From the NCBI GenBank assembly GCA_001897995.1, contig MKRV01000233.1:1-49438 (forward strand): a DNA stretch of 49,438 nt, read 5' to 3'. Below, one piece after another: positions 24,335-32,187 of the stretch. Made by a program: the position numbers and the translations under genes. Source of the DNA: Alphaproteobacteria bacterium 65-37. GTDB taxonomy: Bacteria > Pseudomonadota > Alphaproteobacteria > Reyranellales > Reyranellaceae. How positions within the stretch are numbered: position 1 is the stretch's first letter; the number at the start of each line of letters is the position of its first letter. The notes beneath the pieces were generated by a model. That model was not told the origin of the DNA. It did not search any database and saw nothing but the letters and a program-made list of their open reading frames with translations.

Positions 24335-27300
24335 AGCGGACGCCCGACGACACGGAACGGGAGCGCGCTCTCACGGACCTCGACTCCACGCTCTTGGTGG
24401 AAGCGTCGGCCGGCACGGGTAAGACGTCACTTCTCGCCGGCCGCGTGGCGATGCTGCTCGCCGCCGGGCGTCCTCCCTCGTCGATTGCTGCCATCACCTT
24501 TACCGAGCGCGCGGCGGCGGAACTGCGTGACCGGGTCGACAAATTCGCGGGCCAGCTTGTTGATCGCAAGGTGCCGAAGGACCTCGAACCCGCTTTTCAC
24601 CGGGCGTCTCTAAGCCACGAACAAGCGGAAGCGCTCGGCGACGCACGATCCCGTTTGGGTGAACTCACGGCGTCGACGATCCACAGCTTCTGCCTGGCCA
24701 TCCTGCAAAGCTACGCCGTTGAGGCTCGCATCGATCCCGGCGCCGCGGTCATGGACGGCGACCAGACCGACCTCGCGTTCGAGGCGATTTTCGATACCTG
24801 GCTGAGCCAGCGCCTCGGGCACGCTGCACGACCGAACGATCCCATCGTCGTCATGGCGGCGCACGACCCGATCGAAGCGGTCAAGACATTGAAGTCGCTC
24901 GCCAAGTTTCGGCGTTCGCATCCTGGGGCCAGGCCGCTACCGCCGCCCCGCTACGCGGACGCGATCTATGATTTTGTCGAAGCCGTAGGCGAGTATCGGC
25001 GCTGGATCGGCCGTGTTGCGGCCCCTGACCAAGCACTCGCTGATGTCGAGGCTCTCGAAGAACTCGCGAACGCGCTGGCGCCAGCAACGTCGGCGGACCT
25101 CGACTTCAGTCGGCTGTGGGTGTTGGTGCACCCCAAGAGTGAGGCGTTACTGCCTCGCGGAGGACGCGACCTTAAGCGCTACAATGCACGGCTGAAGCTA
25201 TGGTCGAGTTCTGCTGGGAAGGGCGATGGCCGGCAACTCTCGGCATCCGGTCAGGAGCACTACGAACGATGCGCCAAGCGGTTTGCCGATGCGATCGGCG
25301 CAATCGCGGACACACTTCTCGCTAGCTTTTTCGGCGAGACGGATGAGCTCGTCGCTGCGTTTGACCAATTCAAGCGCAGCGCGGCGGTATTGGACTTTGA
25401 CGATATCCTGATCCGGACCCGTACCCTTCTGCGCACGGATGAGAGAGTCAGGAAGGAGGTCGCGCGGCGCTACCGCCACATTCTGGTCGACGAATACCAG
25501 GATACGGACCCGCTTCAATCGGAGATCCTGTTCCTGATTGCGGGCGAGCCTGGCCTCTCGGATGGGTGGGAGAGCTGGAGGCTTCGTCCCGGAGCGCTCT
25601 TCATGGTCGGCGACCCCAAACAGGCGATCTATCGCTTCCGCGGTGCCGATCTGAAATGCTATCTCCGGGCGCGATCGGCCATCCAGGCGCAGTTTCCCGG
25701 GAACGTTCTTCCGATAGCGGCGAACTTTCGCTCGGGAACGGGCATCCTGGAGCATGTCGATCGCGTTTTCGCGGAACGGCTGACAAAACAGCTGGGCGGT
25801 TACGTTGCGCTCCAGTCCACCGTGGCCGAGGATCCCGAACGAATCCAAAGCATTGCGCGCCTTAGCTATCACGTTTCGGCCGACAGCTACGTCGGTCCAA
25901 TTCGAGACTTCGAAGCTCAGGCCGTCGCTGATCTCTGTGCGAGACTCGTCGGGAATGTGCGGGTCCGCCGCTCCGATGGGAATATCGCGCTCGCTGAACC
26001 AGGGGATATCGCGCTCCTCGCCCCACGTCGGACCGAACTGTGGCGATACGAACGGGCTCTCGAGGAAAAGGGACTCCCGGTTGCTTCGCAGGCGGGCAAG
26101 AACCTCTACCGGCGTCAAGAATCGCAAGACTTCGTGGCCCTCGTGCGTGCCCTGGCTGACAGTCGCGACACTCTCGCTCTTGGCGCAGTCCTCCGGGGAC
26201 CGCTTGTCGGTCTGACGGAACGCGAGCTCCTTGATATTACCCAGGCCTTGCGTGAGCAGGACGGAGACGCTGTCTTCGATTTGCGTACGGACCTGTCCCG
26301 CGTGCACCACCCTCTGGCGCATCATGTGATGCAGAGCTTGCAAGACTTATGGCGCAAGCGGCGAGCAACGACTCCGTATGCGCTGCTCTCGGAGGCCATC
26401 GAGCGACTCCGCGTCATCCCGAGCATCGTGGGGCGCACACCCGATCAACAGGCTCGCGCCCTTGGCAACATCAACAGCCTCCTCGAGCGCTCGCGGAGTT
26501 ACCATGTGCGCGGGCTCAAACAGTTGGCGATCGACCTCGGCTCCGAATGGGAAAGCCAACTGGCAACGGATGAAGCTCAATCCGATCATCAGGGCAGCCG
26601 CATCGAAATAGTTACCGTCCATAGGGCGAAGGGCCTCGAGTGGCCGATCGTCATTCCGATCAACTTTGTGACGATGCCGGAAGACAAGAAGCACTTTTTC
26701 TTTCGCGCGGCGGACAACAGCGTGCATTGGACCCTCGGTGACGTCATCTCGAGCACACTTGACGACGCGGTCGCCGCTGACCTGGCTGAGGCCGCGGATG
26801 AGCACGAACGCCTGCTGTACGTCGCTTGCACGCGCGCTATGGACTTGCTCGTGCTTCCGGCCCCCAGCTGGGCGCCTAACGGCGGCTGGATGAAGTTCTT
26901 CGACCTGGGCCAATCTCTGCTCAAAGACGTGCGGCACCCGTCGCGGCAGCGCCCCAAGGCGACGCCGGCCCTGCCAAGGAATGATCAAGCCGCGGCCGTG
27001 TTTCTCGAGGAGCGAGAACGCATTGAGCGACTCAACCCGAGGATCGAATGGCGCCGGCCAAGTCTTGCGGACATCGATCGAGAACTTCTTGACCGGGCAA
27101 CGTTCGACATTGTGGCCAACGAGACCGACTCCGCGATTGAACCAGGGGTGGCTGGCGCGGGCGCACTTCGGGGCATCATTCTTCACAAGCTGATGGAAGA
27201 ATTGCTGACGGGTACGGTGACTCCGGATCAGGCGCTCTTGACGAGCCGGGCAGCCGCTCTGACGAGGCAGGCGTTCGTTGGGGCAACAGCAGGACCCAAT

Positions 27301-27633
27301 CCATCCGAAATGGCGGACGCGGCGTTGCGCACGTTCTCGCACGACGAGCTCAAGCCCTACATTGAGAAGTTGGTGCCGGAGTTTCCGCTGTACGGAGAGC
27401 GATCGGACACCGTCCTAACGTCCGCTCGCGCTGACGCTATCGCCTTCGAAGCGGGCGCCCCCATTGCTGTTTTCGACTGGAAAAGTGACGTCGCGCCGAC
27501 GTCGGATGACCACACCGAATACGTCAGCCAATTGCTCGAGTATCTGGAGCTAACTGGTGTGAAGAAGGGCGCCGTGGTCTACATGACTTCCGGTGAAGTT
27601 CGTTGGGTACACGTCGGTGGTGCAAGCGACTAG
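24331..27633 (+). CDS. AddA-like UvrD helicase-nuclease, fourth gene of putative defence unit
   Basis: 1,100 residues from GTG 24331, chosen for the GTGA overlap with the preceding stop. Superfamily 1A helicase motifs in order: Walker A EASAGTGKTS (~24-33), AAITFTERAAAELRDRV (Ia), VDEYQDTDPLQSEIL (II, ~387), MVGDPKQAIYRFRGAD (III), HRAKGLEWPIV (V), ERLLYVACTRAMD (VI). C-terminal nuclease: GIILHKLMEEL, then VFDWKSD near 1048 and YVSQLLEYL, the AddA arrangement. Known: AddAB/RecBCD complexes degrade linear DNA ends. This copy is mobile and partnered with two extra nucleases, so defence against phage or plasmid DNA is a better guess than host recombination. Confidence 0.85.
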   Translation: MKRTPDDTERERALTDLDSTLLVEASAGTGKTSLLAGRVAMLLAAGRPPSSIAAITFTERAAAELRDRVDKFAGQLVDRKVPKDLEPAFHRASLSHEQAEALGDARSRLGELTASTIHSFCLAILQSYAVEARIDPGAAVMDGDQTDLAFEAIFDTWLSQRLGHAARPNDPIVVMAAHDPIEAVKTLKSLAKFRRSHPGARPLPPPRYADAIYDFVEAVGEYRRWIGRVAAPDQALADVEALEELANALAPATSADLDFSRLWVLVHPKSEALLPRGGRDLKRYNARLKLWSSSAGKGDGRQLSASGQEHYERCAKRFADAIGAIADTLLASFFGETDELVAAFDQFKRSAAVLDFDDILIRTRTLLRTDERVRKEVARRYRHILVDEYQDTDPLQSEILFLIAGEPGLSDGWESWRLRPGALFMVGDPKQAIYRFRGADLKCYLRARSAIQAQFPGNVLPIAANFRSGTGILEHVDRVFAERLTKQLGGYVALQSTVAEDPERIQSIARLSYHVSADSYVGPIRDFEAQAVADLCARLVGNVRVRRSDGNIALAEPGDIALLAPRRTELWRYERALEEKGLPVASQAGKNLYRRQESQDFVALVRALADSRDTLALGAVLRGPLVGLTERELLDITQALREQDGDAVFDLRTDLSRVHHPLAHHVMQSLQDLWRKRRATTPYALLSEAIERLRVIPSIVGRTPDQQARALGNINSLLERSRSYHVRGLKQLAIDLGSEWESQLATDEAQSDHQGSRIEIVTVHRAKGLEWPIVIPINFVTMPEDKKHFFFRAADNSVHWTLGDVISSTLDDAVAADLAEAADEHERLLYVACTRAMDLLVLPAPSWAPNGGWMKFFDLGQSLLKDVRHPSRQRPKATPALPRNDQAAAVFLEERERIERLNPRIEWRRPSLADIDRELLDRATFDIVANETDSAIEPGVAGAGALRGIILHKLMEELLTGTVTPDQALLTSRAAALTRQAFVGATAGPNPSEMADAALRTFSHDELKPYIEKLVPEFPLYGERSDTVLTSARADAIAFEAGAPIAVFDWKSDVAPTSDDHTEYVSQLLEYLELTGVKKGAVVYMTSGEVRWVHVGGASD

Positions 27634-27955
27634 CCCAGTTTCGGGCATCCCAATGATAGGCGGCCGCTGAGAGTGAGACCTGCCTGATGCCCAAGGATGA
27701 TGCGAACCAAGTGAGTGCAGGCGCCCAGCGTGCCCGCCGTATGTCGAGCCCTGCCTCTTGGTCAAGCCACCTTAGCCAACGGCGTTCACCTTCGAGGATG
27801 TTGGTGCAGAAGCCGAGTGTGTCTTGTGCGTACAGACTGAAGCCCTCGATGCCCGTTTTTGTTCGCCGCGATACGAGGGGATGCGCTCGTAGGCCGCCGG
27901 CCCTTGTAAATGCGGTTCTGGGCCCCTGACTTCCTTCTCCGAAAGGAGAAAGCGG
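27634..27955 (+). other. 322-bp intergenic region before traG
   Basis: No supported gene; an 80-codon frame crossing it has no ribosome-binding site. It marks the right edge of the cargo. Its last bases form the traG start hairpin. Confidence 0.5.
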
Positions 27956-27958
27956 ATG
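27935..27958 (+). promoter_or_regulatory. Ribosome-binding site of traG within a GNRA hairpin
   Basis: TTCTCC (27935-27940), GAAA loop, GGAGAA (27945-27950), then AGCGG and ATG 27956. The whole Shine-Dalgarno GGAG lies in a 6-bp stem closed by a GAAA tetraloop, so initiation would need melting of the stem. Confidence 0.55.
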
Positions 27959-29941
27959 TCGGGAACAAAAATCCTCTGGGGCCAGATTCTCGCCGTCGTT
28001 CTAATCGTGCTAATCACGACATGGACGGCGACACAATGGACTGCCTGGCGTCTGGGTTTCCAGCCACAGCTTGGCCATCCGTGGTTCGAGCTGGTCGGCT
28101 GGCAAGTCTACCATCCACCGGCCTTCTTCTGGTGGTGGTACTTCTATGAGGCCTATGCACCGCCGATCTTCGTAGAGGGGGCCTGCATCGCCGCATCCGG
28201 CGGCTTTGCCGCCATTGCGGTCGCCATTGGCATGTCGGTCTGGCGAGCGCGTGAGGCCAAGAATGTCGAGACCTATGGCTCGGCGCGATGGGCGCGGGCT
28301 GAAGAAGTGCAGGCGGCCGCGCTGCTCGGACCCGACGGCGTCGTGCTCGGCAAGTACGAGGACGCATACCTTCGCCACGACGGGCCAGAGCATGTCCTGT
28401 GCTTCGCGCCCACCCGATCCGGCAAGGGTGTCGGCCTCGTGGTGCCCTCACTGCTGACCTGGGCCGGTTCCGCGATCGTCCATGACATCAAGGGCGAGAA
28501 CTGGCAGCTCACCTCCGGCTTCCGTGCCCGGCACGGGCGCGTGCTGCTTTTCGATCCAACCAACGCCTGCTCGTCCGCCTACAATCCGCTGCTCGAGGTC
28601 CGACGCGGACAGTGGGAAGTGCGGGACGTACAGAACGTCGCCGACATACTGGTCGACCCCGAAGGCTCGCTCGAGAAGCGCAATCATTGGGAAAAGACCA
28701 GCCATGCGCTCCTTGTCGGCGCCATCCTGCATGTCCTCTATGCCGAGGCCGACAAGACGCTGGCTGGGGTTGCGGCTTTCCTGTCCGATCCGCGTCGACC
28801 GATCGAATCGACGCTTGCTGCGATGATGAAGACCGCACATCTCGGTGAGGCGGGACCTCATCCCGTCATTGCCAGCGCCGCGCGCGAACTCCTCAACAAG
28901 TCGGATAACGAGCGATCGGGCGTGCTGTCGACGGCGATGTCGTTCCTAGGCCTCTACCGAGACCCGGTCGTGGCGCAGGTGACGCGCCGCTGCGACTGGC
29001 GCATTTCCGAGATTGTCGGCGGGCAGCGGCCGGCGACGCTGTATCTCGTCGTTCCACCGTCAGACATCGCGCGCACCAAGCCGCTCATCCGTCTCATCCT
29101 TAATCAGATCGGCCGGCGCCTGACCGAGGACCTTCATGCGAAAGGGCGACGCCATCGTCTCCTGCTGATGCTCGACGAGTTTCCAGCGCTCGGCCGCCTC
29201 GACTTCTTCGAGAGCGCGCTTGCCTTCATGGCGGGTTATGGCCTCAAGAGCTTCTTGATCGCCCAGTCTTTGAACCAGATCGAGAAGGCCTATGGGCCGA
29301 ACAACTCGATCCTCGACAATTGTCATGTGCGCGTGAGCTTCGCGACGAACGACGAGCGTACCGCAAAGCGTGTGTCAGACGCGCTCGGCACCGCCACCGA
29401 GATGCGTGCCATGCGCAACTATGCCGGCCATCGCCTCAGTCCCTGGCTCGGGCACCTCATGGTGTCGCGCTCGGAGACCGCGCGGCCGCTGCTCACGCCT
29501 GGCGAGGTGATGCAGCTGCCGCCGGCGGACGAGATCGTGATGGTTGCGGGCACCCCGCCGATCCGCGCGAAGAAGGCTCGGTATTTCGAGGACCGCCGCT
29601 TTCAGGAGCGCGTGCTGCCGCCGCCGGCGCTAGACAAGCCGGTCGCGGCGAAGACCGACGATTGGAGCGATCTGCCGTTGCCCACGCGAGCGCAAACCGA
29701 GGCCGCCGTGCCGCAGGGCCGCAGGCACGACGACGACCCGACGGATTCGGAGCGTCGCCAGCAGCCCGAGCTGAGCCAGAAGAGGACCGTCGAGAAGAAG
29801 GCGCCGATCGACCATGAGTTCGACGCAGATGTCCTCGACGAGGCCGATGACGATAGCACGCGTGTCAGCCGGATGAACCAGGTGATGCAGGGGGTCGCGC
29901 GCCAGGTTTCGCTCGACCCGAACGATGGCATGAACCTCTAG
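27956..29941 (+). CDS. traG: TraG/VirD4-type coupling protein
   Basis: 661 residues. Two N-terminal membrane helices (~9-30 and ~55-95 region, with a further hydrophobic stretch IAASGGFAAIAVAIGM). Walker A FAPTRSGKGVGLVVPSLL near 145-160 and Walker B LLLMLDEFPALGRLDF near 400; the NTPase ring binds the relaxase-DNA complex and feeds it to the secretion channel. The tail beyond ~560 is charged and variable. Length is normal for the family. It begins the transfer block traG-rhh-trbB-I; synteny with ICEMlSymR7A and related ICEs would place it directly after the relaxase gene. Confidence 0.95.
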   Translation: MSGTKILWGQILAVVLIVLITTWTATQWTAWRLGFQPQLGHPWFELVGWQVYHPPAFFWWWYFYEAYAPPIFVEGACIAASGGFAAIAVAIGMSVWRAREAKNVETYGSARWARAEEVQAAALLGPDGVVLGKYEDAYLRHDGPEHVLCFAPTRSGKGVGLVVPSLLTWAGSAIVHDIKGENWQLTSGFRARHGRVLLFDPTNACSSAYNPLLEVRRGQWEVRDVQNVADILVDPEGSLEKRNHWEKTSHALLVGAILHVLYAEADKTLAGVAAFLSDPRRPIESTLAAMMKTAHLGEAGPHPVIASAARELLNKSDNERSGVLSTAMSFLGLYRDPVVAQVTRRCDWRISEIVGGQRPATLYLVVPPSDIARTKPLIRLILNQIGRRLTEDLHAKGRRHRLLLMLDEFPALGRLDFFESALAFMAGYGLKSFLIAQSLNQIEKAYGPNNSILDNCHVRVSFATNDERTAKRVSDALGTATEMRAMRNYAGHRLSPWLGHLMVSRSETARPLLTPGEVMQLPPADEIVMVAGTPPIRAKKARYFEDRRFQERVLPPPALDKPVAAKTDDWSDLPLPTRAQTEAAVPQGRRHDDDPTDSERRQQPELSQKRTVEKKAPIDHEFDADVLDEADDDSTRVSRMNQVMQGVARQVSLDPNDGMNL

Positions 29942-29952
29942 GGAGCGCTGTG

Positions 29953-30405
29953 ATGATGAACCCGAAGAAGCAGCGGCTCTCAGTCTATCTCGATCCCGAT
30001 ATCATGAAGGCTCTGGCCGAGTATGCGGCGCGACGCGCCCAATCGCGATCAATCGTGGCGGAAGCCGGGATCGCGTCTTTCCTGTCGCCGGACGCCGCCG
30101 AGCGACAGGAGGCGGCAACCACCAAGCGCCTTGATCAGTTCGATAGACGCCTGACGCGCATGGAGCGCGATCTCGTCATCTCGGTGGAGATGCTGGCCGT
30201 TTTCGTTCGCTTCTGGCTGACAGCCAACCCGCCGTTACCCGAACCGGCGCAGGCGGCCGCGAGAGCCCAAGCGGGCGAACGCTACGATGCCTTCGTTGCC
30301 GCATTGGGCCGCCGGCTCGCAAAGGGGCCGAAGCTGCGGCAGGAGATTTCCGAGGACGTCCCCGGGGACGGGGACGGGGAGACGACGCGTTCGACCGAGA
30401 ACTAA
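29953..30405 (+). CDS. CopG-type ribbon-helix-helix protein of the traG-trb region
   Basis: 150 residues from ATG 29953 (GTG 29950 and ATG 29956 are alternatives), with GGGAG upstream. The N-terminal RHH is QRLSVYLDPDIMKALAEYAARRAQSRSIVAEAGIASFL. A middle coiled-coil-like part (LDQFDRRLTRMERDLVISVEM) is followed by a hydrophobic stretch and a charged tail. Such genes stand between traG and trbB in most ICEs of this group and may regulate the trb operon or assist the relaxosome; neither is proven. Eleven bases after traG, hence likely in one transcript. Confidence 0.85.
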   Translation: MMNPKKQRLSVYLDPDIMKALAEYAARRAQSRSIVAEAGIASFLSPDAAERQEAATTKRLDQFDRRLTRMERDLVISVEMLAVFVRFWLTANPPLPEPAQAAARAQAGERYDAFVAALGRRLAKGPKLRQEISEDVPGDGDGETTRSTEN

Positions 30406-30584
30406 TCCGGCCTCTGCCGTCGCGCATTGCGCCGGCTGTCTTCAGCACTCCGCCGTTTGCCTGTCTTTATACGCCAGGGCCCTACGACATCATTGTTGTT
30501 GTTGTCATGCCGTGAGTTCTGCCTCTTCTACTCATCCCCGAGCGATGACCGCTGATTTGCGATCACACACAGAACGGGGACGAC

Positions 30585-31568
30585 ATGGCGGTTTCTCACC
30601 TGCAGTCCGAGGCAGTCCTTCGCGGAGCGCGCATGCTGCGCACCGCACTGGGCTCAGACATCGCGGGCTTCCTGGAAGACCCGTCTGTCGTCGAGGTGAT
30701 GCTCAATCCCGATGGGCGGCTCTGGATCGACCGGCTGTCGGAGGGACTGTCCGACACCGGCAAGCGCCTGGCTGCGACAGATGGCGAGCGCATCGTTCGC
30801 CTGGTCGCGCATCATGTCGGCGCGGAAGTTCACGCCGGCGCGCCCCGCGTCTCGGCCGAACTGCCCGAGACGGGAGAGCGGTTCGAGGGGCTGCTGCCGC
30901 CGGTGGTCACGGCGCCCGCCTTCGCCATCCGCAAGCCGGCGGTGGCGGTCTTTACCCTGCAGGATTACGTCGCCGCGGAGATCATGTCGGCGGGCCAGGC
31001 GCAGGTCCTGCGCCAAGCCGTCGCCGATCGTCGCAACATCCTGGTCGCCGGCGGCACCTCGACCGGTAAGACCACGCTTACCAACGCCCTTTTGGCGGAA
31101 GTGGCCAAGACCGCCGACCGCGTGGTCCTGATCGAAGACACGCGCGAGCTACAATGCGCCGCGCCCAACCTGGTCGCCTTGCGCACCAAGGACGGCGTTG
31201 CCTCCCTGTCGGATCTCGTGCGCTCCTCGCTTCGGCTGCGCCCTGACCGCATTCCCATCGGCGAGGTGCGCGGCGCCGAAGCGCTCGATCTCCTCAAGGC
31301 GTGGGGCACCGGCCATCCCGGCGGGATCGGCACCATCCACGCCGGCACAGGACTCGGGGCGCTGCGCCGCCTTGAGCAATTGATCCAGGAAGCCGTCGTC
31401 ACCGTCCCGCGTGCCCTGATCGCCGAGACCGTCGACCTCGTCGCCGTGCTGACCGGCCGTGGTGCGACCCGGCGCCTCGCCGAGCTTGCTCGCGTCGAAG
31501 GCCTCCGGTCCGACGGCGACTACCGCGTCATCCCCGCCATCCAACCCGTCCAAGGAGAACCCGCATGA
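30585..31568 (+). CDS. trbB: TrbB, VirB11-like secretion ATPase
   Basis: 327 residues from ATG 30585. Walker [21 protein letters not shown], Asp box [11 protein letters not shown], Walker B-like [36 protein letters not shown] with the His box. All motifs of the hexameric traffic ATPase are intact. It works at the cytoplasmic face of the mating channel together with TrbE and TraG. First gene of the trb operon; its stop overlaps trbC (ATGA at 31565-31568). The 179 bp before it hold a run of TTG repeats and no clear tra box. Confidence 0.96.
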   Translation: MAVSHLQSEAVLRGARMLRTALGSDIAGFLEDPSVVEVMLNPDGRLWIDRLSEGLSDTGKRLAATDGERIVRLVAHHVGAEVHAGAPRVSAELPETGERFEGLLPPVVTAPAFAIRKPAVAVFTLQDYVAAEIMSAGQAQVLRQAVADRRNILVAGGTSTGKTTLTNALLAEVAKTADRVVLIEDTRELQCAAPNLVALRTKDGVASLSDLVRSSLRLRPDRIPIGEVRGAEALDLLKAWGTGHPGGIGTIHAGTGLGALRRLEQLIQEAVVTVPRALIAETVDLVAVLTGRGATRRLAELARVEGLRSDGDYRVIPAIQPVQGEPA

Positions 31569-31897
31569 TCTGCCATGCCCTGCGTATTCGCCGTCATATC
31601 GCCACGGCCGTATCCGTCACCGCCGTCTGCCTGATGCTGGCGCCCGTTGCCCACGCGGCGGGCTCGTCGATGCCCTGGGAAGCGCCGCTCCAGTCGATCC
31701 TCCAATCCGTCGAGGGACCGGTCGCCAAGATCGTGGCGGTGATCATCATCATCGTAACCGGCCTGACGCTGGCCTTTGGCGACACCAGCGGCGGCTTCCG
31801 GCGGCTGGTCCAGGTCGTCTTCGGGCTCAGCATCGCCTTTGCCGCCTCGAGCTTCTTCCTGTCCTTCTTCTCCTTCGGCGGCGGAGCGCTCGTCTGA
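31565..31897 (+). CDS. trbC: TrbC, VirB2-like pilin
   Basis: 110 residues. Signal-type N-terminus (IATAVSVTAVCLMLAPVAHAAG, cleavage likely after the AHA) followed by two hydrophobic helices: AKIVAVIIIIVTGLTLAFG and VFGLSIAFAASSFFLSFFSFGGG. That is the classic conjugative pilin layout; in RP4 the TrbC precursor is trimmed and cyclised by TraF, which this element also encodes. Overlaps trbB and trbD by one to four bases, so the block is translationally coupled. Confidence 0.94.
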   Translation: MICHALRIRRHIATAVSVTAVCLMLAPVAHAAGSSMPWEAPLQSILQSVEGPVAKIVAVIIIIVTGLTLAFGDTSGGFRRLVQVVFGLSIAFAASSFFLSFFSFGGGALV

Positions 31898-32178
31898 TGG
31901 CCGGCCTGATCGACGACGCCCATGACGTGCCGGGCTATGCCGTTCCGGTCCATCGAGCGCTCACCGAGCAGATCCTGCTCGGCGGCGCGCCGCGGTCGAT
32001 CGCCATCCTCAACGGCACCTTGGCGGCAGCGCTTGGTCTCGGCCTGCGCCTCTGGCTGGTCGGTCTTGGCCTCTGGGCGATTGGCCATCTTGCCGCCGTG
32101 TGGGCCGCCAAGCGTGACCCGCAGTTCGTCGACGTGGTGCGCCGCCACCTGCGCATTCCCGGCCACCTGAGCGTCTGA
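31897..32178 (+). CDS. trbD: TrbD, VirB3-like channel protein
   Basis: 93 residues from ATG 31897, overlapping the trbC stop (TGATG). Start DVPGYAVPVHRALTEQILLGGAPRSIAILNGTLAAALGL is the VirB3 family signature, with a hydrophobic hairpin up to residue ~70 and a basic tail DPQFVDVVRRHLRIPGHL. Small inner-membrane protein that works with TrbE (VirB4). Followed by trbE 9 bp on. Confidence 0.94.
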   Translation: MAGLIDDAHDVPGYAVPVHRALTEQILLGGAPRSIAILNGTLAAALGLGLRLWLVGLGLWAIGHLAAVWAAKRDPQFVDVVRRHLRIPGHLSV

Positions 32179-32187
32179 GGCCCCGCC

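Noticed and set aside
25198..26343. 381-codon minus-strand frame inside the AddA-like gene
   Set aside because: Covers conserved helicase motifs of the plus strand; composition shadow.
18774..27681. Nine-base direct repeat GTGAGACCT at 18774 and 27673, on both sides of the four-gene cargo, as a target-site duplication
   Set aside because: Nine bases in a few hundred can match by chance, and the left copy contains the start codon of the first cargo gene.
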